DNA of 64,000 nucleotides from CAYMZZ01 sp964395095 (GTDB lineage Bacteria; Bacteroidota; Bacteroidia; Chitinophagales; Chitinophagaceae): contig CAYMZZ010000013.1 of the NCBI GenBank assembly GCA_964395095.1, positions 108,391 through 172,390 of the forward strand. The letters are read 5' to 3'. Positions within the stretch are counted from its first letter, which is position 1. Every line of letters begins with the position of its first letter. The notes under the pieces are model-generated. The model worked only from the letters and a program-made list of their open reading frames with translations, had not been told where the DNA came from and did not search any database. The position numbers and the translations under genes are program-made. Positions 1-7,988 of the stretch are shown piece by piece.

Positions 1-120
1 GATCTGAAAGAAAGAAAATGGAAACTATACGAAGGGGAATACCGGATTGTGCTGGGTTCCCACTCGCTCGACAGGCAACTGGAAACAACCCTTCGATACA
101 CAGCTTCGAAAAAGAAATAA
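1..120 (+). CDS. C-terminal fragment of a GH3-type glycoside hydrolase (partial)
   Basis: The first 39 codons are open from base 1 and end at TAA (118-120). They contain the segment GEYRIVLGSHSLDRQL. This pattern of a GEY turn followed by a small-residue strand is typical of the fibronectin III-like domain that closes GH3 beta-glucosidases and beta-xylosidases. Only the tail is in the window, so the catalytic part and substrate cannot be seen. The next gene (GH92) starts 4 bases after this stop, so the two are probably one operon. The family call rests on a short segment and is tentative; another enzyme with the same Ig-like tail is possible. Confidence 0.55.
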   Translation, partial: DLKERKWKLYEGEYRIVLGSHSLDRQLETTLRYTASKKK

Positions 121-124
121 GCGC

Positions 125-2410
125 ATGAATGGACGATGGAAAAAAATGGGGATTTTGGCCCTGTCCGGCATTTTGTTGCTGGGTTGCCGGGAGGCGAAAA
201 AACCGGTAGATGACCTGGCCCGCTGGGTGGATCCTTTTATTGGCACGGGTTTTCATGGCCATGTGTTCCTCGGTGCCAATCTGCCCTTTGGTGCGGTGCA
301 ATTGGGGCCGGTCAATCGCTCCGAAGGATGGGACTGGTGTTCGGGCTATCATTATTCCGATAGCACCATCATTGGTTTTTCGCACACCCACTTAAGTGGT
401 ACCGGTATTGGCGACCTGGGCGATATTTTACTCATGCCCTTCACAGGCGATGTGCCTTTATGGAAAGGCGAGCCCAACGATTATGCCACGGGTTATCTCT
501 CCAAATTTTCGCATGAGGAAGAAATAGCCGAGCCGGGCTACTATGCCGTAACTCTTGATCGCTACCATATTCGGGCGGAACTTACTACCAGCAACCGGGT
601 GGGATTTCATCAATACCAGTTTCCCGTAGATGAACCCAAAAATCTGCTGATTGATTTGAAGGAAGGCATTGGCTGGGATCAGGTGACAGGCAGTTTGCTG
701 CGTGTTGTTGGCGACAGCAGCTTGGAGGGATATCGCTATTCAACCGGATGGGCCAAAGATCAAAAGATTTATTTCCGGGCCCAATTTTCGGAACCCATTC
801 AGGGGATCGAGATTTTTGAGGATAGCGTGAAGAAGGAAGGCAGGGAAGTGCAGGGGAAAAATATCCGCGCCAAATTGCGCTTTGGCGGCAATGCCCGCCC
901 TTTGCAGGTGAAACTGGGCATTTCTCCGGTAAGCATGGCCAATGCTGCTACCAATATCCTTGCAGAAATTCCGCATTGGGATTTCCGGCAAACCCGCTTG
1001 CAGGCACGTGAAGCCTGGAATTCCGAGCTCAACCGGATCAAAGTGGAAAGCCCCGACAGCAGCCGGCTGCGCAATTTCTACACAGCGCTCTATCATACCA
1101 TGATTGCGCCTTCGGTATTTGGCGATGTGAATGGCGATTATCGGGGTGCTGATGCCGCCAACTACAATAGCAGTCAGTTTACCAACCATACCATTTTTTC
1201 CCTTTGGGATACCTATCGTGCCGCCAACCCGCTATATACACTCGTTCAACCTCATCGGGTAAATGATTTTGTGAATTCCCTGCTCGCGATCTATCAGCAG
1301 CAGGGGCGATTACCGGTATGGCACCTGGTGGGTAATGAAACCAATACCATGCCCGGCAATAGCAGCATCCAGGTTATTGCGGATGCCTACCTCAAAGGAT
1401 TTCGCGGATATGATACCAGCCTGGCCTGGGAAGCGGTAAAGCAAACCGCCATGCAGGATGCGCGTGGGTTGAAATGGGTAAAGGAGCAGGGTTTTATACC
1501 AGCCGATAGCATGATTGAATCCACCGCGATGGCGTTGGAATATGCCATTGCCGATGCGGCCATCGCGAAGATGGCCTGGCAAATGGGTAAGAAAGAAGAG
1601 CACCAGTATTTCAGCGAAAGGGCGCAACATTACCATTGGTATTTCGATCGGCAAAGCCGGTTCATGCGCGGCCGCGTTTCCAAAACGGAATGGCGCAGCC
1701 CCTTTAGCCCCTTTGAGGCAAGACATATGCGCGATGATTTCTGCGAAGGCAATGCCTGGCAATATACCTGGCTGGTGCCGCAACATGTGGAAGGACTGAT
1801 CAACCTGCTGGGTGGTGACGAAAAATTTATCGCGAAGCTGGATTCCCTCTTTACGGTAGAAGGAGATATCGGCCAGGAAGCTTCGGCCGATATTACCGGA
1901 CTCATAGGCCAGTACGCGCATGGCAATGAGCCCAGCCACCATATCGCCTACCTTTATAATTATGCGGGTGCGCCCTGGAAAGCTGCCGAAAAACTGCGCT
2001 ACATCGTGGATAGCATGTACAAGGATACACCCGATGGACTTTGCGGTAATGAAGACGCGGGCCAGATGTCGGCCTGGTATATCCTTTCCGCGATGGGTCT
2101 TTACCAGGTGGACCCGGCCGGTGGGATTTTTGTGATCGGAAGTCCGGTGTTGAATAAAACAACCCTTTCGCTTCCCGCCGGAAAGGAATTTGTGCTGCGA
2201 GCCGTGAACAATAGCGGAAGTAATATCTATGTGCAGAAAGCGGAGCTGAATGGGAAACCCTATAATAAATCCTACCTCCACTATAGCGATATTATGCAGG
2301 GCGGTGAGCTGGTACTTTATATGGGGGCCAGGCCTTCCGGAACATGGGGCATTGAACACGGGCATCGGCCCTATTCATCCCTCTATGTGCAGCCAGCTTT
2401 AATTGATTAA
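125..2410 (+). CDS. GH92 family alpha-mannosidase, lipoprotein
   Basis: A 761-residue exo-acting alpha-mannosidase of family GH92, a calcium-dependent inverting family that trims alpha-1,2/1,3/1,4/1,6-mannosides from N-glycans or mannan. The N-terminus (MGILALSGILLLGC) is a lipoprotein signal, so the enzyme is probably anchored in the outer membrane or periplasm. Family hallmarks are the WVDPFIGTG start, GNETNTMPG (E405), CEGNAWQYTW (E541, likely general acid by analogy with characterised GH92 enzymes) and GNEDAGQMSAWY (residues 641-652, D644 likely base side). ATG 125 is chosen because the upstream in-frame codons overlap the preceding gene. GH125 follows after 19 bases. Specificity among mannosidic linkages cannot be read from sequence. 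Confidence 0.93.
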   Translation: MNGRWKKMGILALSGILLLGCREAKKPVDDLARWVDPFIGTGFHGHVFLGANLPFGAVQLGPVNRSEGWDWCSGYHYSDSTIIGFSHTHLSGTGIGDLGDILLMPFTGDVPLWKGEPNDYATGYLSKFSHEEEIAEPGYYAVTLDRYHIRAELTTSNRVGFHQYQFPVDEPKNLLIDLKEGIGWDQVTGSLLRVVGDSSLEGYRYSTGWAKDQKIYFRAQFSEPIQGIEIFEDSVKKEGREVQGKNIRAKLRFGGNARPLQVKLGISPVSMANAATNILAEIPHWDFRQTRLQAREAWNSELNRIKVESPDSSRLRNFYTALYHTMIAPSVFGDVNGDYRGADAANYNSSQFTNHTIFSLWDTYRAANPLYTLVQPHRVNDFVNSLLAIYQQQGRLPVWHLVGNETNTMPGNSSIQVIADAYLKGFRGYDTSLAWEAVKQTAMQDARGLKWVKEQGFIPADSMIESTAMALEYAIADAAIAKMAWQMGKKEEHQYFSERAQHYHWYFDRQSRFMRGRVSKTEWRSPFSPFEARHMRDDFCEGNAWQYTWLVPQHVEGLINLLGGDEKFIAKLDSLFTVEGDIGQEASADITGLIGQYAHGNEPSHHIAYLYNYAGAPWKAAEKLRYIVDSMYKDTPDGLCGNEDAGQMSAWYILSAMGLYQVDPAGGIFVIGSPVLNKTTLSLPAGKEFVLRAVNNSGSNIYVQKAELNGKPYNKSYLHYSDIMQGGELVLYMGARPSGTWGIEHGHRPYSSLYVQPALID

Positions 2411-2429
2411 TGACTGAATACCCTTTAAT

Positions 2430-3857
2430 ATGACTACCCGAAAAGATTTCTTACGTACAGGCGGCCTTATTTCCGCCGGAGTTTTACTGGGCGCAGGACG
2501 CCTAAGTGCACAGCCTTTATGGTCGCTGGAGAGCAAGCGGCCTCCGCTGGCAGACCGGAAATTCAAAAGTGAAGCTATTGAGCGAGTGATCGCGCAGGTG
2601 AAGAAATCTCTCCGCAGCGATGAAATGGGATGGCTGTTTGAAAACTGTTTCCCCAATACGCTTGATACCACGGTTGATTACTCCGAAAAGAATGGACGTC
2701 CGGATACTTATGTGATCACCGGCGATATCGACGCGATGTGGTTGCGCGATAGTACGGCCCAGGTTTGGCCCTATCTGCCATTGATGAAGGAGGACCCTGC
2801 CCTGCAAAAACTGGTGGCGGGTCTCATCAACCGCCAAACCCAATGTATCCTGCTCGACCCCTATGCCAATTCCTTCTACAAAGATGGCAGTCGCGTGAGC
2901 GAATGGAAGGAAACCGACTATACCGAAATGCGGCCCGGTGTGCACGAGCGCAAATGGGAGATCGATTCACTTTGTTATCCCATTCGGTTGGCGCACGGGT
3001 ACTGGGCAGCAACGGGCGATGTATCGCCATTCAACAACGAATGGAAAGAGGGTATCCGCCTTACCTTGCAAACCTTCCGGGAACAACAGCGTAAGGAAGA
3101 TAAGGGTCCCTATAAGTTTCAACGAAAAACGCATTGGGCTACGGATGGTGTACCCATCGAGGGTTATGGTTATCCGGTAAAACCAAATGGTTTGATCTGC
3201 TCCATCTTTCGCCCCAGCGATGATGCAACCATCTATCCTTATTTGATACCATCCAACTTTTTTGCGGTTGTTGCACTCAGGCAGGCAGCAGAAATCCTGA
3301 ATGTTGTTGTAAAAGACAGGGAGATGGCAAATGCCTGCCACTCGTTGGCGGAAGAAGTGCAGCAGGCATTGCTGGCCTCAGCCACGGTAAAGGATCCCCG
3401 CCATGGGGAAGTATATGCCTATGAAGTAAACGGGTTCGGGAGTTTCAACCTCATGGATGATGCCAATGTGCCTTCCCTGCTCTCGTTGCCCTACCTCGGC
3501 ACGATGGATAGCAACGACCCGGTTTATCAAAATACCCGCAGAATGTTGTTGTCGTCGCACAACCCTTTCTATTTCGCTGGCAAAGCTGCCCATGGTATTG
3601 GCAGCCCGCATACGGGTATGGACCTGATATGGCCCATGTCGATTACCATGCGTGCGCTCACCAGCCATTCCGACGAGGAAATCAAGGAATGCCTGAGCCT
3701 GTTGAAGAATACCCATGGGGGTACCGGCTTTATGCATGAATCATTTCATAAGGATGACCCCACAAAGTTTACCCGCAAATGGTTTGCCTGGGCCAATACC
3801 CTGTTTGGAGAACTGGTTTGGAAAACCTTTCAGCAAAAGCCTCACCTGTTAAGCTAA
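2430..3857 (+). CDS. GH125 exo-alpha-1,6-mannosidase
   Basis: A 475-residue GH125 (formerly DUF1237) enzyme; characterised members release terminal alpha-1,6-linked mannose by inversion. The signature GDIDAMWLRDSTAQVWPY lies near residues 98-115, followed by DPYANSF, the substrate-shaping GLICSIFRPSDDATIYPYLIPS region, and GFMHESF near the C-terminus, where E437 fits the catalytic base position. The N-terminus RKDFLRTGGLISAGVLLGAG resembles a Tat-type or Sec signal, so export is likely. It sits between GH92 and a sialidase-fold protein with short gaps. GH92 plus GH125 is a common pairing for stepwise breakdown of alpha-mannan or high-mannose N-glycans, so a shared mannoside substrate is inferred. 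Confidence 0.93.
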   Translation: MTTRKDFLRTGGLISAGVLLGAGRLSAQPLWSLESKRPPLADRKFKSEAIERVIAQVKKSLRSDEMGWLFENCFPNTLDTTVDYSEKNGRPDTYVITGDIDAMWLRDSTAQVWPYLPLMKEDPALQKLVAGLINRQTQCILLDPYANSFYKDGSRVSEWKETDYTEMRPGVHERKWEIDSLCYPIRLAHGYWAATGDVSPFNNEWKEGIRLTLQTFREQQRKEDKGPYKFQRKTHWATDGVPIEGYGYPVKPNGLICSIFRPSDDATIYPYLIPSNFFAVVALRQAAEILNVVVKDREMANACHSLAEEVQQALLASATVKDPRHGEVYAYEVNGFGSFNLMDDANVPSLLSLPYLGTMDSNDPVYQNTRRMLLSSHNPFYFAGKAAHGIGSPHTGMDLIWPMSITMRALTSHSDEEIKECLSLLKNTHGGTGFMHESFHKDDPTKFTRKWFAWANTLFGELVWKTFQQKPHLLS

Positions 3858-3868
3858 AGACTATTTTC

Positions 3869-4927
3869 ATGCGCCCAAATTCGCGAACAACAGGAAGTAT
3901 TGTAGCTCTCGGCTTTTTCCTATGGTTACTATCCTGCAATAACGCAGATAGAAATCCTGCAAGGATGGAGCTGAAATCGGAATTCATATTTGATACGGCC
4001 TCCTTTGCCAGTTGCCATGCTTCCACTATTGCCGAAACCCCCGCAGGTTTGGTAGCGGCCTGGTTTGGCGGAACCGAAGAAAAACATCCGGATGTGGAGA
4101 TCTGGTTCAGCCGGCAAAAGGAAGGGAAATGGACAGCACCACAAGCGGTGGCCAACGGCATTCAACACGATTCGCTCCGCTATCCCTGCTGGAACCCGGT
4201 GCTGTTTCAATACCCGGGCGGTCCGCTGATGCTCTTCTATAAAGTGGGTCCTGATCCCGTTAGCTGGTGGGGCGAATATATTGTTTCAAACGACAATGGT
4301 CTCAACTGGTCGGCACCTGTACGTTTGCCGGAGGGTATCCTGGGCCCTATCAAGAATAAACCGGTGCTGATGCCTGATGGCCGCCTGATTTCACCATCCA
4401 GTACCGAGAATGCGGCCGATGGTCGCTGGCAGGTGCACCTCGAAATTAGTAGCGACACCGGGCGCACCTGGACGAAAACGGAGCCACTCAACGATGGCTT
4501 GCAGTTTCATATTATTCAACCCAGCCTCCTGGTTTATGGAAAGGATACGCTGCAGTTGGTTTGCCGCAGCATGGAGAACAGGTTGGTGAGCCACTGGTCA
4601 TACAACAATGGACAAAGCTGGTCGGCTGCCGATACCATCCCGGTGCCGAATCCGAATTCGGGTACCGATGCGGTGAGTTTGCAGGATGGCCGGCAGTTGC
4701 TGCTGTATAACCCCACGCAGCGCTATGAAGGGAAATGGGGTGGACCGCGCAGCCCATTGAGTGTGGCCATTTCTGAGAATGGAAAGGATTGGCAGGAAAT
4801 AGCGCAGTTGGAAACCGAGCCCGGCGAGTTTTCCTATCCGGCGGTAATACAGTCGGCCGATGGCAAACTGCATATCACATATACCTGGAAAAGGGAGAAG
4901 ATCAGGCATGTGGAGTTGCGTCTTTAG
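3869..4927 (+). CDS. Sialidase-fold (BNR/Asp-box) lipoprotein, predicted exo-glycosidase
   Basis: A 352-residue six-bladed propeller protein of the predicted-neuraminidase type (COG4692-like). Four Asp-box motifs (S-x-D/N-x-G-x-x-W) are visible: SNDNGLNW, SSDTGRTW, SYNNGQSW and SENGKDW. A lipoprotein signal ends in LLSC. ATG 3869 is chosen because it lies just past the GH125 stop and opens directly into the signal peptide; the longer reading frame overlaps GH125. The classical sialidase FRIP motif is not seen, so sialic acid may not be the substrate; related propellers act on other sugars. As the last gene of the GH3-GH92-GH125 run it probably removes a capping sugar. Its stop overlaps the start of the next promoter element. 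Confidence 0.8.
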   Translation: MRPNSRTTGSIVALGFFLWLLSCNNADRNPARMELKSEFIFDTASFASCHASTIAETPAGLVAAWFGGTEEKHPDVEIWFSRQKEGKWTAPQAVANGIQHDSLRYPCWNPVLFQYPGGPLMLFYKVGPDPVSWWGEYIVSNDNGLNWSAPVRLPEGILGPIKNKPVLMPDGRLISPSSTENAADGRWQVHLEISSDTGRTWTKTEPLNDGLQFHIIQPSLLVYGKDTLQLVCRSMENRLVSHWSYNNGQSWSAADTIPVPNPNSGTDAVSLQDGRQLLLYNPTQRYEGKWGGPRSPLSVAISENGKDWQEIAQLETEPGEFSYPAVIQSADGKLHITYTWKREKIRHVELRL

Positions 4928-4969
4928 CAAGAATCGGGTTGACGCTGCGCGACTGAAAAGATAGCTTTG
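4927..4969 (+). promoter_or_regulatory. Ada-like gene promoter with shared upstream box
   Basis: The 16-mer GCAAGAATCGGGTTGA (4927-4942) contains a TTG suitable as a Bacteroidota -33 element. After 19 bases it is followed by TAGCTTTG (4962-4969), a perfect TAnnTTTG -7 box. The -7 box ends 6 bases before ATG 4976, so the transcript is probably leaderless or nearly so. The identical 16-mer at the identical spacing precedes the next gene (5875-5917), suggesting co-regulation. Confidence 0.6.
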
Positions 4970-4975
4970 TAAAAA

Positions 4976-5833
4976 ATGGGAGCTATGTCAACGCAGGAAA
5001 TGACCAACTACGAGCGTATCGCAGAGGCGATTGACTATATTCATACACATTTTCGCGAGCAGCCCGACCTGGAAGAAGTGGCGCGGCAGGTGCATTTGAG
5101 CCCCTATCATTTTCAACGATTATTTACCGAATGGGCAGGCGTGAGCCCCAAGAAGTTTCTACAGTATCTGACAGTGGATTATGCCAAAAACCTGCTGAAG
5201 CAACCCGGTCGCAACCTCCTGGATACAGCATTTGAAACAGGCTTATCCGGTACGGGGCGCCTACACGATCTTTTTATCCGCATCGAGGGGATGACACCCG
5301 GTGAATACAGGCAGGGTGGCGCGGCCCTTTCCATTCAGTATGCTTTTTATCCTACTACTTTTGGTAAAATGCTGGTGGCTTCCACCTCCAGGGGCATTTG
5401 CCACATGGCTTTTGTGGAATCGGAGGAGGATGCCCTGGAAAAACTGCAAGCCGAATTTCCACAGGCAGCCATGCAGTTGGGTATGGATGCGATGCAGCAA
5501 AAGGCGATGGCCTTTTTCCGGCACGACTGGTATCAGCCGGAGCAGGTGAAGCTGCACCTGCGTGGTTCGGCGTTTCAATTGAAAGTATGGGAAACCCTGC
5601 TGAAAATACCCGCAGGCAGCCTGGCCTCCTATGCCGATGTCGCCCAGGCCATCGATCGACCCGGCGCCGCCCGGGCAGTGGGTACCGCCATCGGACAGAA
5701 TCCCGTTGCTTTCCTGATCCCCTGCCATAGAGTAATACAAAATAGCGGCAGCTTTGGACAGTACCATTGGGGCAGCACCCGCAAAACGGCCATCATTGGT
5801 TGGGAAGCCGCGCATTTCGGGCAAACAGCCTGA
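4976..5833 (+). CDS. Ada-like bifunctional AraC regulator / O6-alkylguanine-DNA methyltransferase
   Basis: A 285-residue fusion. Residues about 10-110 are an AraC-type double helix-turn-helix (LEEVARQVHLSPYHFQRLFTEWAGVSPKKF). Residues about 120-280 are a methylated-DNA-protein-cysteine methyltransferase with the active site IPCHRV (Cys250) and the helix FQLKVWETLLKIPAGSLASYADVA. It repairs O6-alkylguanine by irreversible alkyl transfer to Cys250. The N-terminal zinc domain that senses methylphosphotriesters in E. coli Ada is absent, as in many Bacteroidota homologues, so how it senses damage is open. Start: ATG 4976 fits a leaderless message from the promoter just upstream; ATG 4985 is an alternative. 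It probably controls itself and the following hydrolase through the shared 16-bp box (inference). Confidence 0.9.
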   Translation: MGAMSTQEMTNYERIAEAIDYIHTHFREQPDLEEVARQVHLSPYHFQRLFTEWAGVSPKKFLQYLTVDYAKNLLKQPGRNLLDTAFETGLSGTGRLHDLFIRIEGMTPGEYRQGGAALSIQYAFYPTTFGKMLVASTSRGICHMAFVESEEDALEKLQAEFPQAAMQLGMDAMQQKAMAFFRHDWYQPEQVKLHLRGSAFQLKVWETLLKIPAGSLASYADVAQAIDRPGAARAVGTAIGQNPVAFLIPCHRVIQNSGSFGQYHWGSTRKTAIIGWEAAHFGQTA

Positions 5834-5874
5834 TCTTGCTGATTGTCGTGTAAAACAACTATTTTTTTAACTCC

Positions 5875-5917
5875 GCAAGAATCGGGTTGATAGATGGTCT
5901 TCAGTTCTGCAATTTTG
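5875..5917 (+). promoter_or_regulatory. Second copy of the 16-bp box with weaker -7 element
   Basis: GCAAGAATCGGGTTGA (5875-5890) is identical to the copy at 4927-4942. It is again followed, after exactly 19 bases, by a -7-like sequence CAATTTTG (5910-5917), one base off TAnnTTTG. The start codon at 5928 lies 10 bases further on. Identity plus conserved spacing argues for a real regulatory element rather than chance. Confidence 0.55.
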
Positions 5918-5927
5918 AGAAAAAAAG

Positions 5928-6656
5928 ATGAAGACATTTATCCTCGTGCATGGTTCCTGGCATAGCGCCTGGAACTGGCACAAAGTGGTGCCGCTTCTGG
6001 AAAAAGCAGGACATAAAGCCATTGCGGTCGATTTACCCGGTATGGGTCGCGACAAAACGCCGATAGCCGAAGTGCGGATGAAAGACACCGTGGATTTTCT
6101 GTGCCGGCTGATTGATCAGCAGGAAGGGAAAGTGATATTGCTGGGGCATAGCAAGAATGGCATAATGATTTCGCAGGCGGCGGAGTACAGGGCTGCCAAA
6201 ATAGAAAAGCTGATTTACCTGGCGGCCTACCTGGTACCGAATGGAAAAACACAAAGGGAATATTCCCTGCTCGATACCCATGGCTGGCTGAAGCCCTATG
6301 TAACGCAGCATCCCGAAACGGGCTCGCATACCTTGCAGGCGGCGATTTATGAGCAGGGATTGTATCACGACTGCGAACCGTATATCACCGAACTCGCACG
6401 CTATTTGCTGAGCCATGAGCCGGTTGAGTCGGGGATTACCCCGCTGCAACTCACCGAAGAAAATTTCGGGTCTGTTCCGCGTATATATATAGAATGTACA
6501 GAAGACCGTGCGGTTACGCCATTCATTCAGCAGAAAATGTATAAGGAGATGCCCTGCGAGAAAGTGTATCAAATGAACAGCAGCCATTCGCCATTTTTCA
6601 GCCAGCCGCAAAAGCTGGTGGAGATTTTGTTGGAGTGCGTGGGAGTTGAGGGTTGA
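5928..6656 (+). CDS. Alpha/beta-fold hydrolase
   Basis: A 242-residue cytoplasmic alpha/beta hydrolase without signal peptide. HGSWHSAWNW (residues 8-17) forms the oxyanion region, GHSKNG carries the nucleophile Ser75, Asp193 lies in ECTEDRAVTP, and His220 in NSSHSPFF completes the triad. The profile resembles small esterases related to plant methylesterases and hydroxynitrile lyases, but the substrate is not evident. It shares an upstream 16-bp box with the Ada-like gene, hinting at alkylation-stress induction. The last codons (VEG, stop) already lie in the GGTTTAGGG repeat array that fills the following spacer, so the 3-prime end of the gene has been shaped by repeat expansion. Confidence 0.85.
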   Translation: MKTFILVHGSWHSAWNWHKVVPLLEKAGHKAIAVDLPGMGRDKTPIAEVRMKDTVDFLCRLIDQQEGKVILLGHSKNGIMISQAAEYRAAKIEKLIYLAAYLVPNGKTQREYSLLDTHGWLKPYVTQHPETGSHTLQAAIYEQGLYHDCEPYITELARYLLSHEPVESGITPLQLTEENFGSVPRIYIECTEDRAVTPFIQQKMYKEMPCEKVYQMNSSHSPFFSQPQKLVEILLECVGVEG

Positions 6657-6726
6657 GGGTTTAGGGTTTAGGGTTTAAGGTTTAGGGTTTAAGGTTTAAG
6701 GTTGAGGGTTTAGGGTTTAAGGTTTT
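6645..6726. repeat. TTTAGGG/TTTAAGG heptamer array
   Basis: A tract of degenerate 7-base units (GGTTTAG, GGTTTAA, GGTTGAG), about eleven copies, that starts inside the last codons of the hydrolase gene. The complementary C-rich version occurs at 7171-7217, so the two arrays form a large inverted repeat around the gene-free stretch. Related arrays lie near 23.0 and 38.3 kb. Confidence 0.85.
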
Positions 6727-6804
6727 TATAAGATGAGTTTATAGTGCTGAACAATTAACCGCAATTACATGATCCCCAAAAATTCTGCGTTCTTCTGCGG
6801 AACT

Positions 6805-7121
6805 ATCTGCGCAAATCTGTGGGAAACTCTCCTGAACGATGAAGTTGTTTAAAATGTTGAAGAAAGGGTAAAATTATAAGCCCACCTCCCGAAGGGAGGT
6901 TGTGTGGGTAGAAAGGGTAAAATTATAAGTTCACCTCCCGAAGGGAGGTCGTGTGAATGTCGGCACCGATATCCTGTAAGTGACCTTTAATAACTGTTCG
7001 GCATATATATGAAAAAAAATCTGCGCAAATCTGCGGGAAAATCTGCGCAAATCTGCGGGAAATAATTCAGCACTTTAAACAGCCTTAGAGTTCAGGAGAT
7101 TTTCCCGCAGATTTGCGCAGA
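6805..7121. repeat. Inverted repeat pair of CTGCGCAAATCTG(C/T)GGG elements
   Basis: The left arm at 6805-6837 reads ATCTGCGCAAATCTGTGGG and runs on to CTCTCCTGAA. The right arm at 7090-7121 is its near-perfect reverse complement (TTCAGGAG, then CCCGCAGATTTGCGCAGAT). Two further direct copies (ATCTGCGCAAATCTGCGGGA) lie in tandem at 7019-7062. Together they could fold a roughly 317-base region into a long hairpin. Confidence 0.75.
6862..6959. repeat. Two-copy 49-bp tandem repeat carrying a hairpin
   Basis: Units 6862-6910 and 6911-6959 both begin GAAAGGGTAAAATTATAAG and contain the perfect hairpin ACCTCCC-gaa-GGGAGGT (6884-6900 and 6933-6949). The stems are conserved while flanking bases differ slightly, so the structure rather than the exact sequence appears kept. 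Confidence 0.85.
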
Positions 7122-7170
7122 TGGAGAAGGCAAAGAAATATTGCTAACCGCAATATTTATGACCAGAAAA

Positions 7171-7217
7171 CCCCTTAAACCCTAAACCCTAAACCTAAAA
7201 CTTAAAACTTACAACTT
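7171..7217. repeat. CCCTAAA heptamer array (complement of the 6.65 kb array)
   Basis: Units CCTTAAA, CCCTAAA, CCCTAAA, CCTAAAA and decaying TTAAAA copies end 7 bases before the DeoR stop codon. The sequence is the reverse complement of the array at 6645-6726. Confidence 0.8.
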
Positions 7218-7223
7218 CCCTAC

Positions 7224-7988
7224 TCACGTAACCACCACCCTCACTCCCGTCTTTTCAATTTTCGCCACCGTATCCCTGCTCACTTCACTATCCGTGATGA
7301 TATAATCTACCTGGTCGAGATTGCAGATCTTACCCAGTCCGCGGCGGTCGAATTTGGAACTGTCGGCCAGCACTACCACAGTTTGCGCGAGGTTGATCAT
7401 TTTCTGGTTGAGGCTCGATTCCTGGATATTGGTGATGCTGAGTCCGTGTTCCAGGTCGATGCCGTCAACACCCAGAAAGAGAACGCCGCAGGAAAGTTCA
7501 TCAAGAGTTTTTTCGGCAAAGGAGCCGGCGGCCGAGGAGGAGCTTTGGTGCACCAGCCCGCCCAGTTGCAGCACTTCCACATTGGGGCGGTTGCAAAGTT
7601 CCAGCGATACTTTCAGGGCGGGTGTAATAACGACGATTCTTTTTTCCGGGTGCAGTTGCCGGGCCAGTTCAAATACGGTGGTGCCGGAGCCGATGATGAT
7701 GGAATCGTTTTGCCCGATCAGGCCCAGGGCTGCTTTGGCTATTTTTTTCTTCTCTTCCGATTTAATGAATTCCTTTTCATTAATCGGCCTTTCAATGGCA
7801 TAGGGGTTATTCATAGACCCGCCACCCCGCGTTCGGTAGAGCAATTTCTTCTCTTCCAGCAGTTTAAGGTCTTTGCGGATGGTAACGCCGCTCACTTTCA
7901 TTTCTTCGATCAGTTGGGGAATGCTCACTTTTCCTTTCTCCCGCAACTTCTTCAAAATGAATTGATGCCGTTCAGTTATGGTTTTCAT
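7224..7988 (-). CDS. DeoR-family transcriptional regulator
   Basis: A 254-residue DeoR-type repressor. Residues 1-60 form the winged helix (ERHQFILKKLREKGKVSIPQLIEEMKVS and VTIRKDLKLLEEKKLL). Residues 75-250 are the sugar-phosphate-sensing DeoRC domain with the phosphate-loop-like GSGTTVFEL, FLGVDGID and LADSSKFDRRG motifs. ATG 7988 is preferred over a TTG seven codons upstream because DeoR proteins usually start at this MKTITERHQ position. It is transcribed away from the SusC-to-GDPD operon across a 401-bp gap that contains a perfect 7-bp inverted repeat overlapping a promoter. It is therefore the likely local regulator, releasing its operator when a phosphorylated intermediate, perhaps the FGGY kinase product, accumulates (inference). 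Confidence 0.92.
   Translation of the reverse strand: MKTITERHQFILKKLREKGKVSIPQLIEEMKVSGVTIRKDLKLLEEKKLLYRTRGGGSMNNPYAIERPINEKEFIKSEEKKKIAKAALGLIGQNDSIIIGSGTTVFELARQLHPEKRIVVITPALKVSLELCNRPNVEVLQLGGLVHQSSSSAAGSFAEKTLDELSCGVLFLGVDGIDLEHGLSITNIQESSLNQKMINLAQTVVVLADSSKFDRRGLGKICNLDQVDYIITDSEVSRDTVAKIEKTGVRVVVT

Larger units (their letters stand above)
6657..7223. other. Gene-free, repeat-rich spacer
   Basis: 567 bases between the convergent hydrolase and DeoR genes with no plausible gene on either strand. It is a mosaic of simple repeats: the heptamer array, a 49-bp tandem repeat with hairpins, an inverted pair of CTGCGCAAATCTGCGGG-type elements, and the C-rich heptamer array. No transposase remnant or RNA gene was seen. 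Confidence 0.8.

Noticed and set aside
1310..2365. 351-codon open frame on the reverse strand inside GH92
   Set aside because: It lies wholly opposite a well-supported GH92 gene and its translation has no protein-like pattern; long antisense frames are common in this GC-skewed codon usage.
6645..6726. True telomere or linear chromosome end
   Set aside because: The array is short, degenerate, internal, and recurs at several sites in both orientations, so it is not a chromosome end.
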